A model generated the notes under the pieces. It worked only from the letters and a program-made list of their open reading frames with translations. It made no database searches and had not been told where the DNA came from. From Primulina eburnea (Eukaryota; Streptophyta; Magnoliopsida; Lamiales; Gesneriaceae), in contig NC_133103.1 in the NCBI RefSeq assembly GCF_022965805.1, positions 31,621,635-31,685,634 on the forward strand: a stretch of 64,000 nt of DNA, read 5' to 3'. This document shows positions 54,314-64,000 of the stretch, one piece after another. The position numbers and the translations under genes are program-made. The number at the start of each line of letters is the position of its first letter. Position 1 is the stretch's first letter.

Positions 54314-57300
54314 TGAAACGTCTGCTACTCGTTTTCTTAAAACGTGCTAGAATTTTTTTTTTTTAAAAACCTCACTTAGCATCGGCCGAACCATAAAATA
54401 TTTTTGACATCATTCTAAAAATAAACATCCAACTGCCATTTAAAAATCCAAAGGAAAATATTTTAAAGCATAAAATCATCAAACATTTTACCAACCTAAA
54501 AACATTATTTGAAAAGTATAGCCCATACTATAACCTCTCAAAAATCTCTCATAACATAAATAAAAGACGTAAAAATATCTTTAACCTTACTTAAAATCAT
54601 AAATAATAACTAGTGCGGAAAACTAGCGTCGGTCCTCGGGTTATATGTACCACCAGTCCAGTCAGATCACCATCAAGACCTCCATTATCATATTCATAAT
54701 CAATATCACCTGCATCAATCACTCCTAGTGAGTCTAAAGACTCAACACGTCATATCCTTGATAACGAGTAATACGTAATACAGTTAACATATAACAGTGA
54801 AAAATACTTGTACTTAAAATTTCATTTTCATGAAGATGCAAAAACATAAACATTTTTGTAAACATTTTCATGATGCATAAAAACATTTTCATAAAAACAT
54901 AAACATATTCATATTCATATTCGTATGCATATCCATATTCGTATCCATATTCGTATTCGTATTCATATTCATGTTCGTTGTTTGTTGAATTCAGATCGTG
55001 ATTGTGACTCGTATTCTTAAACGTATTGGGCGATGGATCCATCTAAAAAAAACCACAGTACTGTGCGGCGGGGACACCAGCAACATTCTCACCGGTCAAC
55101 TGGGCCTTGGCCTACGTATTAACATATTCGTGTCATTGGAAATACGATCGTCGGGGCTCCCTCTGGGGCCTTTTCCCACAAATGGGCTCCTTCTGAAGCT
55201 TTCTCCCCTCACGACATCTCCAATCATATCATCGTATTCGTATTCATATTTGTATTCGTATCAACGGAAACACGATCGTCAGGCTCCTACTGGGACCATA
55301 ACCCTTACGATATTTCCAACATATTCAGTAGTCACAATCCCTTCACATCCTTCAACATGTTATCATCACTTAATAAAAATCATGTATATGCATATCGTTT
55401 TATTTTTGAAACCAAGCATCCAACATATATATATTTTAAATGTCAAAGATTAAACCATAAAAATCCATGAGCATTTAAAATAAACGTTTTAACATCTTAA
55501 AAATTCATAACCATTTAAAATTGACATATTATCATATAAAAATTCATAAAAATCCATAATCATGGAAAATAATCATATTAGCATATAAAATAGTATTTAG
55601 GACATTGTCATGACGTTTACTAATTTCTAGGTGTAAAAAGACCGTTTTACCCCTAGACGTAAAATTTTACGTTTTTGACATTTTCTTAACTTCATTGATT
55701 CTAACATGTCCCAAATAATTATTTAAGCCTACATGAATTTTCTCATATTTTTATTTAGCATAAATCGAGGACTTTTAAATTAATCTTTAAAATGTGACGT
55801 ATTAATGCTTTTTAATCCCGAGTCAAACCCAACTTCAATATAAAATTCCCAAATTAAAAAATTAGACTTTTAATAATTATTTAAGCTTAAACCTAATTTT
55901 TCCCTAATTTTATAAAGCTTAAAAATAGGCTTTTCAATTAACTCGTTAATTAGCGTTTCGTGCGGCGATTAAATTCCGAATAAATCCAAAACTCATTATT
56001 TTGATCCCAAATTTTAAATATATCATTTTTAAGTTTTATTCTACCCTTCCACGTCATGAGCCACCCCCGTGGACCCATAGATTCATTTTCAGCCTTTTAA
56101 TTTTCGTTTGACACTTTATCGAACGCACCGAGCTATCTCCTAATTTACCCGAGTCACGCCCGAGCCACCTTGAGCCAAAACCTAGACAACCCATCTAGGG
56201 ACCCTACTGTGCAAGACAAGCCCCAAAACATGAACCTAACACACTCAAAAAGCCTACTGAACTTGACCCAATTTTCTGCATGTGTGCGTGAGTGCCTTCT
56301 AGCCTATCTTAGGACTCCTAGCCAACTAGGACACCTCCAGCCGTGAACCACATGACCTCTCATGACCCTAGCCTTCCATGGGCCACTCCGGACCAAGCCC
56401 AGACCAACCCACACCCTAGAACCCAAGATGCGAAGTTCTGAACTCAGCAATTGCACGCTGCGTGTATTTTTGCTTCTTCACGCCCTCTCAAATCAGTGGC
56501 CAGCCCAGCCACTCTAGCCCCTGGACCGACCCTAGAACATCTCCCTTAGACCCCCTAGGACCCTATAGGACCCTCCTAGTTCGCCCCAGCCACAACAGCG
56601 AGCCCCTTTTTTTTTTCCCGAACAGCTGCTTCTGTGCGAGAAGTGTTCCTTCTCGTGAGGACTCTTCTCCACCCAATTTAGCACGAGACCAGGCCCCCTA
56701 GGACTCTACCAGGCTCTCACTCCTGACCCTGCTCGACCCCCAGCCAGCCCTGGCCAAAGCCCTAAGTCCCATGCAAGGAAATCGAACCCATGAAGGCAAC
56801 ACACTCTCGGCCCTCTTCCCTTATCCCACGTGAGTTCCAGCTTTTGTTTGTTTTGCATGAGCATCTTATTCGTGTGATTAGGACTCCTTAAAACATTAAG
56901 AAACCACTCTTAAACCTTACCTAGTCATGGCAGCCCCTTAGGATCATGTTAAACATGAATTTTGGATCAACATCCATGTTTTAAAAACCATAAAAGAGGC
57001 ATAAACGAAAATCTTAAAAGGTGCCACTTGATTTCATGCAATTTCAAACATAATTACATAATATGGTGTGATGATGAGTAAAAGGAGAATATGGCGTACC
57101 TTTGCATATTTTACGCACGAAAAACCGTTGGCGATTGAAGAACGGCGACAAGAAACGACGGCTTGAAAATCCTTGCAACTTTTGATGCTTTTTCCTTCAA
57201 CTTTTGTGTGTGTGTGTCATGTGAAAATTGAGGGGAGAATTTTTGATTTGCTAGGATAGTGTGGCGTGTAGTGCAAAGGGTTTGGGGTAGGTTAATTGCA

Positions 57301-57806
57301 TATTATATAGTTTAATTAATCCTTGAACAAGCTTAGGCCCATTAGGTAGTTAATTAGGCCCAATTAAGCTCATTAGTGATTAATTAAAATATTAAAAATA
57401 ATTTTGTATAGAAATGTTTGTGAATTTATTAGCCGGGTTGTCAAAAAGTTCGTATTTTTGTTGAAAAACTAACACCGATAAAAATTTACGTCCCGGCGTA
57501 TTAAATTCACCTCACAACCCCTCATTTTCAAAAATTCTAAAAAGCATCAATCATATTTTAAAAACAATTATTTATTATAAACATTTTCTGTTTTGTTCTG
57601 CCTTCGGTCTCCGTTCCTCGATCGCAACTCGAATATCCTTTTAAAAATACATTTTAATGCAACCATGTATAAAAATATATTTTAAACATGTAAATATGCA
57701 TCACATAATCAATTAATGCAATTAAATCATTTAATTGAAATACACAAAGAATTTAATAATTTGTGCATGTGGTTCGCGTGGACCTTTAAATTTTCGGGAC
57801 GTTACA
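54314..57806 (-). repeat. F LTR, minus orientation (3493 bp)
   Basis: Inverted copy of 42395-45843, closely similar along its full length. It begins at 57806 (TGTAACGTCC on the minus strand) and ends at 54314. TATA sequence near 57302-57310. Outside its outer end lies an unrelated gene start, with no matching TSD found elsewhere. Confidence 0.85.
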
Positions 57807-57892
57807 CTTTCATAGAAGACTACATCTTCTATCTCGACCTTCCTGGCCTCCAGAGAAAAAGGAGAAAGACTTGAGTCACTCGTATCAGACAT
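57807..57892 (-). pseudogene. 5' end of an unidentified gene, truncated by the F LTR
   Basis: ATG at 57892 starts MSDTSDSSLSPFSLEARKVE and runs 28 codons to the F LTR end at 57806. It is serine-rich and acidic; I do not recognise it. A TATA box lies 56 bp upstream of the ATG, and the A-rich context before the ATG suits a start codon. The rest of the gene is not found in the window. It may be a host gene or an extra gene of a retroelement. Confidence 0.5.
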
Positions 57893-57947
57893 TTTTTTCT
57901 TATCTTGAATATTTTGGATGATATGTCTGAAACTGACTGAGCCACTT

Positions 57948-57956
57948 CTATTTATA
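57948..57956 (-). promoter_or_regulatory. TATA box of the truncated minus-strand gene
   Basis: Minus strand TATAAATAG, an optimal plant TATA box, 56 bp before the ATG at 57892. Confidence 0.6.
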
Positions 57957-58353
57957 GCCAAGAAGTTATGAAAGCTGAAGGGCCGCGATCATTTATCATA
58001 TAATAAATCTTTAAAGCATTAAATTTATTTTTACATCGTTATTTTAAATGTTTTATGCACCAATTTAGGAGGAATATTAATTTTAAAAGGTTAATTGAGA
58101 AGACATTGTTTGTAACTTATCCACTGAAATGAATCAGTTTCCCAACTGCTCGTTCAGTCGGATTGTTTTCAAATCTTCTCACATACGTTAACTAATTAAA
58201 ATTTATTATATTCTAAATCAATTGACGTGACTGCAGATTGACGACGTGGCTTATTTTAGAACCGCTAACCTTTATACACACGATTACAGCACACGTACAC
58301 TTATTTTTATTCAAAATTTTCATGGATTGACACGTGTCCAGAATTTGAACAGT
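57957..58353. other. Intergenic region between divergent genes, left of the solo LTR
   Basis: AT-rich, no ORF. Contains a palindromic G-box GACACGTGTC (58329-58338) and a GACGACGTGG site. With 60192-60316, and without the solo LTR, it forms about 520 bp between two divergent starts (57892 minus, 60317 plus). Confidence 0.5.
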
Positions 58354-59702
58354 TGTGGGGACCCGGACGCTAATCATCTTTTTAATCGTGATTGGGACAA
58401 ATAATCAATTATAATAAACAAGGTCTAAATTTTTTTTTTAAAAAAAATGCGGAAGGTAATGGAATCAAACTCCTATACATATCAGTATAAAAGTATAAAT
58501 CTGATAAAATATACAATCATACACATCTCAGGTTCAACAACTAACTATCAAGTGTTTAAACCCTATCTCTAGTCCAAGTCCGTAGTCTCCACTCTAACTC
58601 GATCTTTCTTCAGCTCTGTGACCCTGAACCTGTCCCACCTGTTGCCATGCACACATACATACAAGACAACAACCGGATAACTCCGGTGAGATATAAATAT
58701 CCCAGTATAAACAATGTATTAATGCAATCATATAAAACATATATAAAAGCATAAACAATCATAAAAACATGTATCCAATTTGACTACATGAATCGATACA
58801 AATCTGTACCTAAATCTAAGACTCATTCCTAATCCAGGGATCCCGATCTAAATTTAGACTTTGGTATGCTGTATCGAGTGTCTACAATAGACGTTGATTT
58901 TCATCTAAAGCTCATCGATACACCGTAAGTCTAGAGTCTTAGTGGTTCTGACAAAGACTCGGCGGTTCTGCCCTAGCTAGGCTGATCTGCCCTAGACTCA
59001 AATTCTGGCTCTGCTATCATTCAATAGACTAAACATATCAAATCTGATAATCTGCAAATATCAATGCAATAAAATAAAGTATGTGATTTTGGGAAACTCA
59101 AGTCAAACCTAACTTGAGTTGTGCAATTCCGAATCAACATTTATTTATACCTTTCTTGCTGTCGTTATGATACAATCGAAGTCTTGATTCAAAGTCTGTC
59201 ACTGTTCAATCTGGCAATGACAATATCAATATTCTGTATCAATATTCTAATCAAATCACGACATCTCTGTTTTATCAAATTCTGACGGTACAACAGTACA
59301 ATCTTGCGATACTGATAATACTATATCAGTCTATAACAATTCCAATAATTTACAATCAACCGCTGTACAATTCTGATATCAATTCTAGTCAATCTTATTC
59401 TGAAATTCATAACAATTCCATATTCAGTCCGTTTCTTAATCTGACTTCGATTCTATGATGTCTACTATGTCAAGAACACTATATATGAATCGTATCTGAT
59501 TCTGGACATAGCATAATTTCAAATCTTAATAAAACGTAACAAAACTTACGTCCTGTAGTAGCTGTCATTGCTAGGAACACGGTACCGAAGTCGGATTTAA
59601 AATCTAACAGACGGATTTCTCACAAAAGGCGTAAGGATTTTCAATACTTTCACAACAACTTCTCTCGATTATATTCTGATAGTTTCTGAAGAATTACGTT
59701 TG

Positions 59703-59716
59703 TGTATATATATATA

Positions 59717-59761
<45 letters not shown>

Positions 59762-59772
59762 ATATATATATA
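59703..59772. repeat. TA microsatellite at the solo LTR TATA region
   Basis: About 70 bp of mostly TA dinucleotides with two TTTA interruptions. C1 has only about 22 bp at the same place, so this expanded. Confidence 0.95.
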
Positions 59773-59817
59773 CGTTGCATGCTTCAGGCGAGGTGGCGCA
59801 TTTCTTCGCAATCCACG

Positions 59818-60075
59818 TCTCGCGCATATGCGCGACATCAGCTGGCGCATATGCGCGAGACCCTAAGTCTCGGTGCGTCTGTCTCACGGTGGCTCGCGCA
59901 TATGCGCGCCCTAATCGGCGCATATTCGCGAGGCTTCTGCTCAAAAATGCCCCCTCTCGGGTTGTCTCGCGCATGTGCGTGAATCCAAGTCGCGCATGTG
60001 CGCCAACCCTTCTGGAACCCTCGCGCATGTGCGCGCATATAATCACGCATGTGCGCCGATGCTACTGTTCTCGCA
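59818..60075 (-). repeat. Type II dyad array in the solo LTR
   Basis: Eight GCGCATATGCGC-type units, some ATGTGC variants, with spacers unlike those in C1. Confidence 0.9.
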
Positions 60076-60191
60076 CATCAATTTTCACACACGATCTCAT
60101 TTCGTGTTTCGGTTAGCCCTTTCATAATTGTCTCGATTAAAATTAATAATCGTAATTTTACACGATATAAAATCTTGGGCATTACAACAGT

Positions 60192-60316
60192 CACGTACAA
60201 ATGTACTATACCCGCTTCAATTCAGTTCTTCTCCTTCACGCATACAATCAGTTCTAAGAGCATACTAATTTCCGAAGCTTATTTTCTACGAATTTCAGAT
60301 CATCTTACCTTCCGAA
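60192..60316 (+). promoter_or_regulatory. 5' flank of the 60.3-kb ORF
   Basis: Holds CT-rich tracts (CTTCTCCTTC) typical of plant 5' leaders and CACGTA near 60192. I see no strong TATA box. Confidence 0.4.
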
Positions 60317-63124
60317 ATGGCTAATCAGATCCCTGCTCACATGATGAATGCCATGGCAATCGATTTTGACTCAGTTTTATCAATTCAAGAAGCTGATATC
60401 AAAAATGTCTTTCTGAAGATTGAATCTGCTGGGCTCAGAATGTTTTTGGGACAATCTTCACAAGAAATATACTCGAAGGAAGTGAATGAATTCTATCTGA
60501 AAGGTATGTTACTGGTGAAGGAAATATCTCTGTCACTATCAATGATCAGTTGCTGATCTTATCTGTAGAAAACTTTGGAGAAATGTTTTCCTTGCCAACT
60601 GATGGATATGTCAGTTTCTCTGAAGTTAAAACATCCGATATTGAGGAAATGCAATCCTCATTATCTGCTGATGGGCAGAAAATCATAGTCTCCGACCCAA
60701 AGAAAGAACTGAAACCAGAAATTCAGTTATTGACTGATATTGTAGCAAAGGGAATTTTAGCTAAAGCTGGCTCATATGCAGCTCTCACTCTTGAAAAATT
60801 CCAGATGATGACAATCATCATGGGTGAGAAGAAAGTCAACTGGAGGTACATTATTTTCAGCATTCTAAAGAATATGCTTCAATCAACAAAACAGTCCAGG
60901 GGGTTTGCTATTCCAATCAGTTATATTCTGAAACTCAAAGGACTGGTAGCTAACAATGCCAAAAAATCCTCAAAATTTAAGATATTCACTTCCAAGAATA
61001 GCTTGCCACCAAAGACCAAGATGGATCTCTCGCCTAAACAATTCGTAAAAGTCAAGAAGGAGATTGGGATGCAGCAAGCTGCTCCTAAATCAGTCAAGAA
61101 AGCCTAGACGCTGGACCAACTGAAGGCTATAAAGAGAAAACTGATTCTCAGTGAATCAGATTCTGAGAAAACTCCCTCTCCCAAACTTATCAAGAAACCA
61201 AGGACATAAAGAACCAAACCAATACCAGCAGTGGAACCAACCATTACTGAGAGACTGTCTCAGTCAGCTGCTGAAAAACCTATTCAAGCAATCCCATTGC
61301 AGGTCATCCCTCCTGATGATTCAGTTCCAACTGAAAAGATACCCACTTAGTAAAAGCTCCCTTCACTCGTGTAAATCATCCCACTATTTTACCTCAGGCT
61401 AGATCGAAAGGCGTCACATTGAAGGAACCAGTGGAGTCTACAAAATCTGGCTTACAAATTTCTCATATTTTAACCACGGAGCAGGGAAAAGGCAAGCTTG
61501 AGGAGGAGCCAAGGCCATCTCAAACCATTCAAACTCATATCGATCTAATTTGGGAAGAGGTAAATACATTTGCCACATCAAAACTCACATCTTTTGACTG
61601 TTGGAAAAGCTTCTGGATCGAAATTTTTGCCAAGAAACTGAAGCACAAATCCCAACTGAAGACGTTTATTAAACTGGAAAAGATAGTTTTGAAGGTAGTT
61701 AAAGCTGCTACCATTATTCAAGCACTGGAAAGGAGACAATATTTTTTTGATCAAATACGGGCTAATCAACTGACTAAGATGGTTAGAAAGTTGAAAGAAA
61801 ACTACAACCCCACAGGGCCAACTGCATATCAAGATAGAGCTGTGTTCACTCAACTGGATGCAGATCTTAGTGGCCTATAGAGGGAAATAAGGTTTTGGGA
61901 ACAAGATCAAGAACTTGTTCTTCCAGAAAAATCTTCAGGAACAGAGGAATACAAATCTTCATCGTCTCAGCAGAATGAATCTTATGAAGAACTCATTGCT
62001 GAAAAATCAGTCCAGGAGGTTCCACAAACAACAGCCGGGGATCAACATCTGTATTCTGAGGCCGAACTGACTTTCGCCAATATCGATGAAATCATTCAGT
62101 CAGTTGCTCAGGAAGCTCAAATTGAAGCACATAATTTTGAATCAGTTGATCCTCTGACTGAACAAACAGAACAAGAAGTTCTGATTACATCTGAAGACCA
62201 GTTCAAACTTTTATCGCTGAAGAACATGTTCAAACTTTTGTTGCTGAAAAACATGTTCAATCTCCAGTTGCTGAAGAACATGTTCAATTCTCTGATAATG
62301 AAGAACAAGCTCAAATTTTTGTTGCTACAGAAACAGTTCAGCAAGTAACATCTGAAACTGAAGAGCAAACTGAAGTGCTCACTCAGAACCAAGAGGAAAC
62401 ACTCACTGAATCCGTGGAAGAGCAGTTGCCTAATGTTGAAAACCTTCAAACTGAAGAACCACCCCAAGTTTCAGCCGTTGATCAAACAGAAGAACAAGCC
62501 CATGATTCTCCAATAGCAGTTACCACAGATAACCCTGTTATTCTAGAAAAAAGTGTTTCTGATGCTCAGAATCAACCTTTTTTCTCTCAAGGTGAAGAAG
62601 AGACAGTTGATCGCATTATGATAATTTTCACTCCACCAGAACAAGTACCACATCAGGAAGATATAGGAGTCATGTCTCCTGAAATCTCAAATTCAGAAGC
62701 ATTGTTCGATGAAATCAACACCATCAAGACAAATATGAATCAAATAATGGATGCCATCAAATCTATTCAGTCAACCCAATTCTATCATTCTGTAAAGCTG
62801 AATGGATCCGAAGATTTTGTTTTTGCGAAGCTGAAGAATATTCAAGAAGTTGTAACTCAACTCTCATTTGCCATAGAACACAAGCAGAATTAAGCTACAA
62901 CTGCTACTCTTTTCGCTACTCAAGATATGATCAACCAACAAGTTGAAAGACTAGAAACATCTGTTGCAAACAAAATAGACTCACTGCAAACCTTAGTTCT
63001 TACTGCCATCTCCAGTATTTCAGCTGATTTCGGCATCTTATCTACTGAAGTTCGACAATTATCTATCCACATGGCTCAGTTTGACAAAAAGGGGGAAGTT
63101 AGTATGACTCAGAAGAAGCATTGA
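60317..63124 (+). pseudogene. Broken multi-domain ORF upstream of a SIRE-type PPT
   Basis: Starts MANQIPAHMM at ATG 60317. The N-terminal part (about 260 residues: SAGLRMFLGQSSQEIY, ENFGEMFSLPTDG, LLTDIVAKGILAKAGSY, KVNWRYIIFSILKNML) recalls a repeated, uncharacterised Gesneriaceae protein family; this is memory, not a search. Then come a basic linker (KSVKKA region), a helical segment with FDCWKSFWIEIFAKKLK and IIQALERRQYF, an acidic E/Q/V-rich part with short VAE-HVQ repeats (about 62200-62340), and a coiled-coil end with DKKGE. Breaks: a 1-nt shift near 60505, stops at 61105, 61207, 61878 and 62891, and a shift near 62207. It is an old copy of an apparently retroelement-borne gene in the envelope-like position. 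Function unknown. Confidence 0.65.
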
Positions 63125-63244
63125 AGAGCAGTTAGCAGTTTAGCAATTTGTTTTGAGACAGTTTTTGTTAAGAAACATTCTATAAGAGTTCAATCCTTCA
63201 GTTACTATATGCTTAGTTTTGTCAAACACCAAAAAGGGGGAAAT
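63125..63244 (+). promoter_or_regulatory. 3' flank and SIRE-type PPT
   Basis: The run CAAAAAGGGGGAAATTG (63229-63246) just before TGTTGG is the form typical of the PPT/LTR junction of Ty1/copia SIRE elements. A second AAAAAGGGGGAAG run lies at 63087-63099, inside the end of the ORF. Confidence 0.7.
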
Positions 63245-63429
63245 TGTTGGAAACCAAATTTCGGAGTTTGAAAAAATGAAGAAACTAACTGAATTATGAG
63301 ACAACTGAATATGCGAAAGACGCGACTGATTACTTAACAACTGAAACCAGCTGAACTAATGAAGAAAACTGATCCGTTGGAAACCGATCAATTAATATAC
63401 TCAGCCGCATAAGTTTCAGTTAAAACATA
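63245..63429 (+). repeat. Start of a SIRE-like (Ty1/copia) LTR
   Basis: Begins TGTTGGAAACC and is rich in AACTGA words. It is cut after 185 bp by another LTR insertion, and no further part is in the window. Confidence 0.6.
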
Positions 63430-64000
63430 TGTAAGGCTCGAAGATTTAGTTATCATAATCAGATGGATTTGTTGATAATTAAGATAATTGTAGATGTATT
63501 TCATTGGACTAGAAAAGAAAGGGAAATGTATAATAAAGATGTGAAAGATAGTCAAAATAATGTGTAAGGTCGAAGCTATGGCGCACATGCGCGAAGAAAG
63601 GCGCGCACATGCGCGAGCAGGCCAGTCGCCTTGGCGCATATGCGCGAGAGTAGTGGCGCATATGCGCGGCACCTCCAGCAGCTGTGGCGCATATGCACGG
63701 GTTTAGTGGCGCATATGCGCGAGTGTTAAATCTGCCGAGACAGTAGGTCTCGCGCACATGCGCGAGTAGTGTCCGCGCATATGCGCGAGACGTGTAGTCC
63801 AAATGGATTGCCATGTGTACGAAAACATGCAAGGTATATATATAGATTGCCTCGAATTTCTCCTCAATTGCAGCAGAAGGGTTCGAGATTTCAGAGGGAG
63901 GAAAAGCTTTCAACTTTCTTTTCACTTTCAAATTGTGATTTTGCAAGATTTAGCAATCCAAAATTAAATCCGACTTCGGTTTTGAACTCCTCTCTTTATT
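63430..64000 (+). repeat. LTR of D/C1/H superfamily at right edge (partial), type II array
   Basis: Starts TGTAAGGCTCG, preceded by ACATA (63425-63429, presumed TSD). Eight type II dyad units at 63579-63798, then CATGCA (63826-63831) and TATATATATA (63835-63844). It runs off the window, so I cannot tell a full element from a solo LTR. Confidence 0.85.

Larger units (their letters stand above)
58349..60191 (-). mobile_element. Solo LTR of the D/C1 superfamily with TSD ACAGT
   Basis: LTR 58354-60186 (1833 bp), minus orientation, flanked by ACAGT at 58349-58353 and 60187-60191. No internal region, so it is the product of recombination between the two LTRs of one element. Minus-strand order: TGTAATGCCC start, type II array (60075-59818), GCATGC, long TA run, GTAAGT donor-like site (59549-59544), TGTATCGA/TCGATACA stem (58870-58877, 58915-58922), CCCCACA end. 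Confidence 0.95.

Noticed and set aside
25797..57811. CTTTT before the F fragment and CTTTC after the inverted F LTR as one TSD, with reading frames that would join in phase
   Set aside because: One mismatch in five, it needs a shifted LTR start, and the right flank (a gene start with TATA box) is not the missing RT part of E. Probably chance.
57731..57961. 76-codon ORF starting upstream of the MSDTSD start
   Set aside because: It begins with TTG inside the TATA box and ends in the F LTR; only the ATG at 57892 is a credible start.

Overview
This is a plant nuclear repeat region, made almost entirely of nested LTR retrotransposons; no complete host gene is visible. Boundaries were read by eye from TG...CA ends, 5-bp target-site duplications (TSDs), tRNA-iMet primer-binding sites (PBS, TGGTATCAGAGC), polypurine tracts (PPT) and translated gag/pol domains. 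No alignment or database search was run. A eudicot is likely. The broken ORF at 60.3-63.1 kb resembles, from memory only, a highly repeated uncharacterised protein family in Gesneriaceae genomes (Dorcoceras type), so Lamiales/Gesneriaceae is my best but unproven guess.

Layout. (1) 1-7607: chromodomain-type Ty3 element A1, minus strand, cut by the left window edge, inserted in element C1. (2) 7608-13447: C1, minus strand, a gag-bearing element with a decayed pol, inserted in the antisense gene of a Tat-lineage element E. (3) 13448-25803: E, minus strand, the oldest layer, with a spliced antisense ORF, integrase, archaeal-type RNase H and partial RT. E is split by element D (15730-24138, plus strand, TSD GAAAA), a gag-plus-dead-pol relative of C1. 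(4) 25804-42394: remains of a long-LTR element F and a 5S-rRNA-derived (Cassandra-like) LTR, split by A2 (26393-41282, minus, TSD CGTCA). A2 is itself split by element N (31071-38164, minus, TSD GTACC). (5) 42395-57806: two 3.45-kb F LTRs head to head, with Cassandra-like segments between them, forming a large palindrome. Its left arm is interrupted by element H (46023-53846, plus). (6) 57807-64000: the 5' end of an unidentified minus-strand gene with a TATA box, a solo LTR (TSD ACAGT), a broken multi-domain ORF running up to a SIRE-type PPT and LTR start, and a further LTR that runs off the right edge.

How the parts relate. D, C1, H, the solo LTR and the right-edge LTR form one superfamily: they start TGTAA(G/T)GC, the visible 3' ends are CCCACA or close to it, and the PBS is iMet. 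H keeps an intact RT-RNase H-integrase but has lost protease and the gag zinc knuckle. D and C1 keep gag but have unreadable pol, so trans-mobilisation by H-like elements is plausible.

The most interesting signals are non-coding. LTR U3 regions carry arrays of CpG-rich dyad-symmetric units of three kinds: ACCGC-ACCC-GCGGT, GCGCATATGCGC and TCGGA-TCG-TCCGA. In most of them a TATA box follows. Unrelated families share the first kind, while close relatives differ in kind. LTR leaders carry stem-loops with compensatory changes, and a hairpin with covariation sits beside every Ty3 PPT in the window. By eye, LTR pair differences are about 0.5% (A1), 0.9% (N), 1.2% (A2) and 2% (D, H), which agrees with the nesting order.
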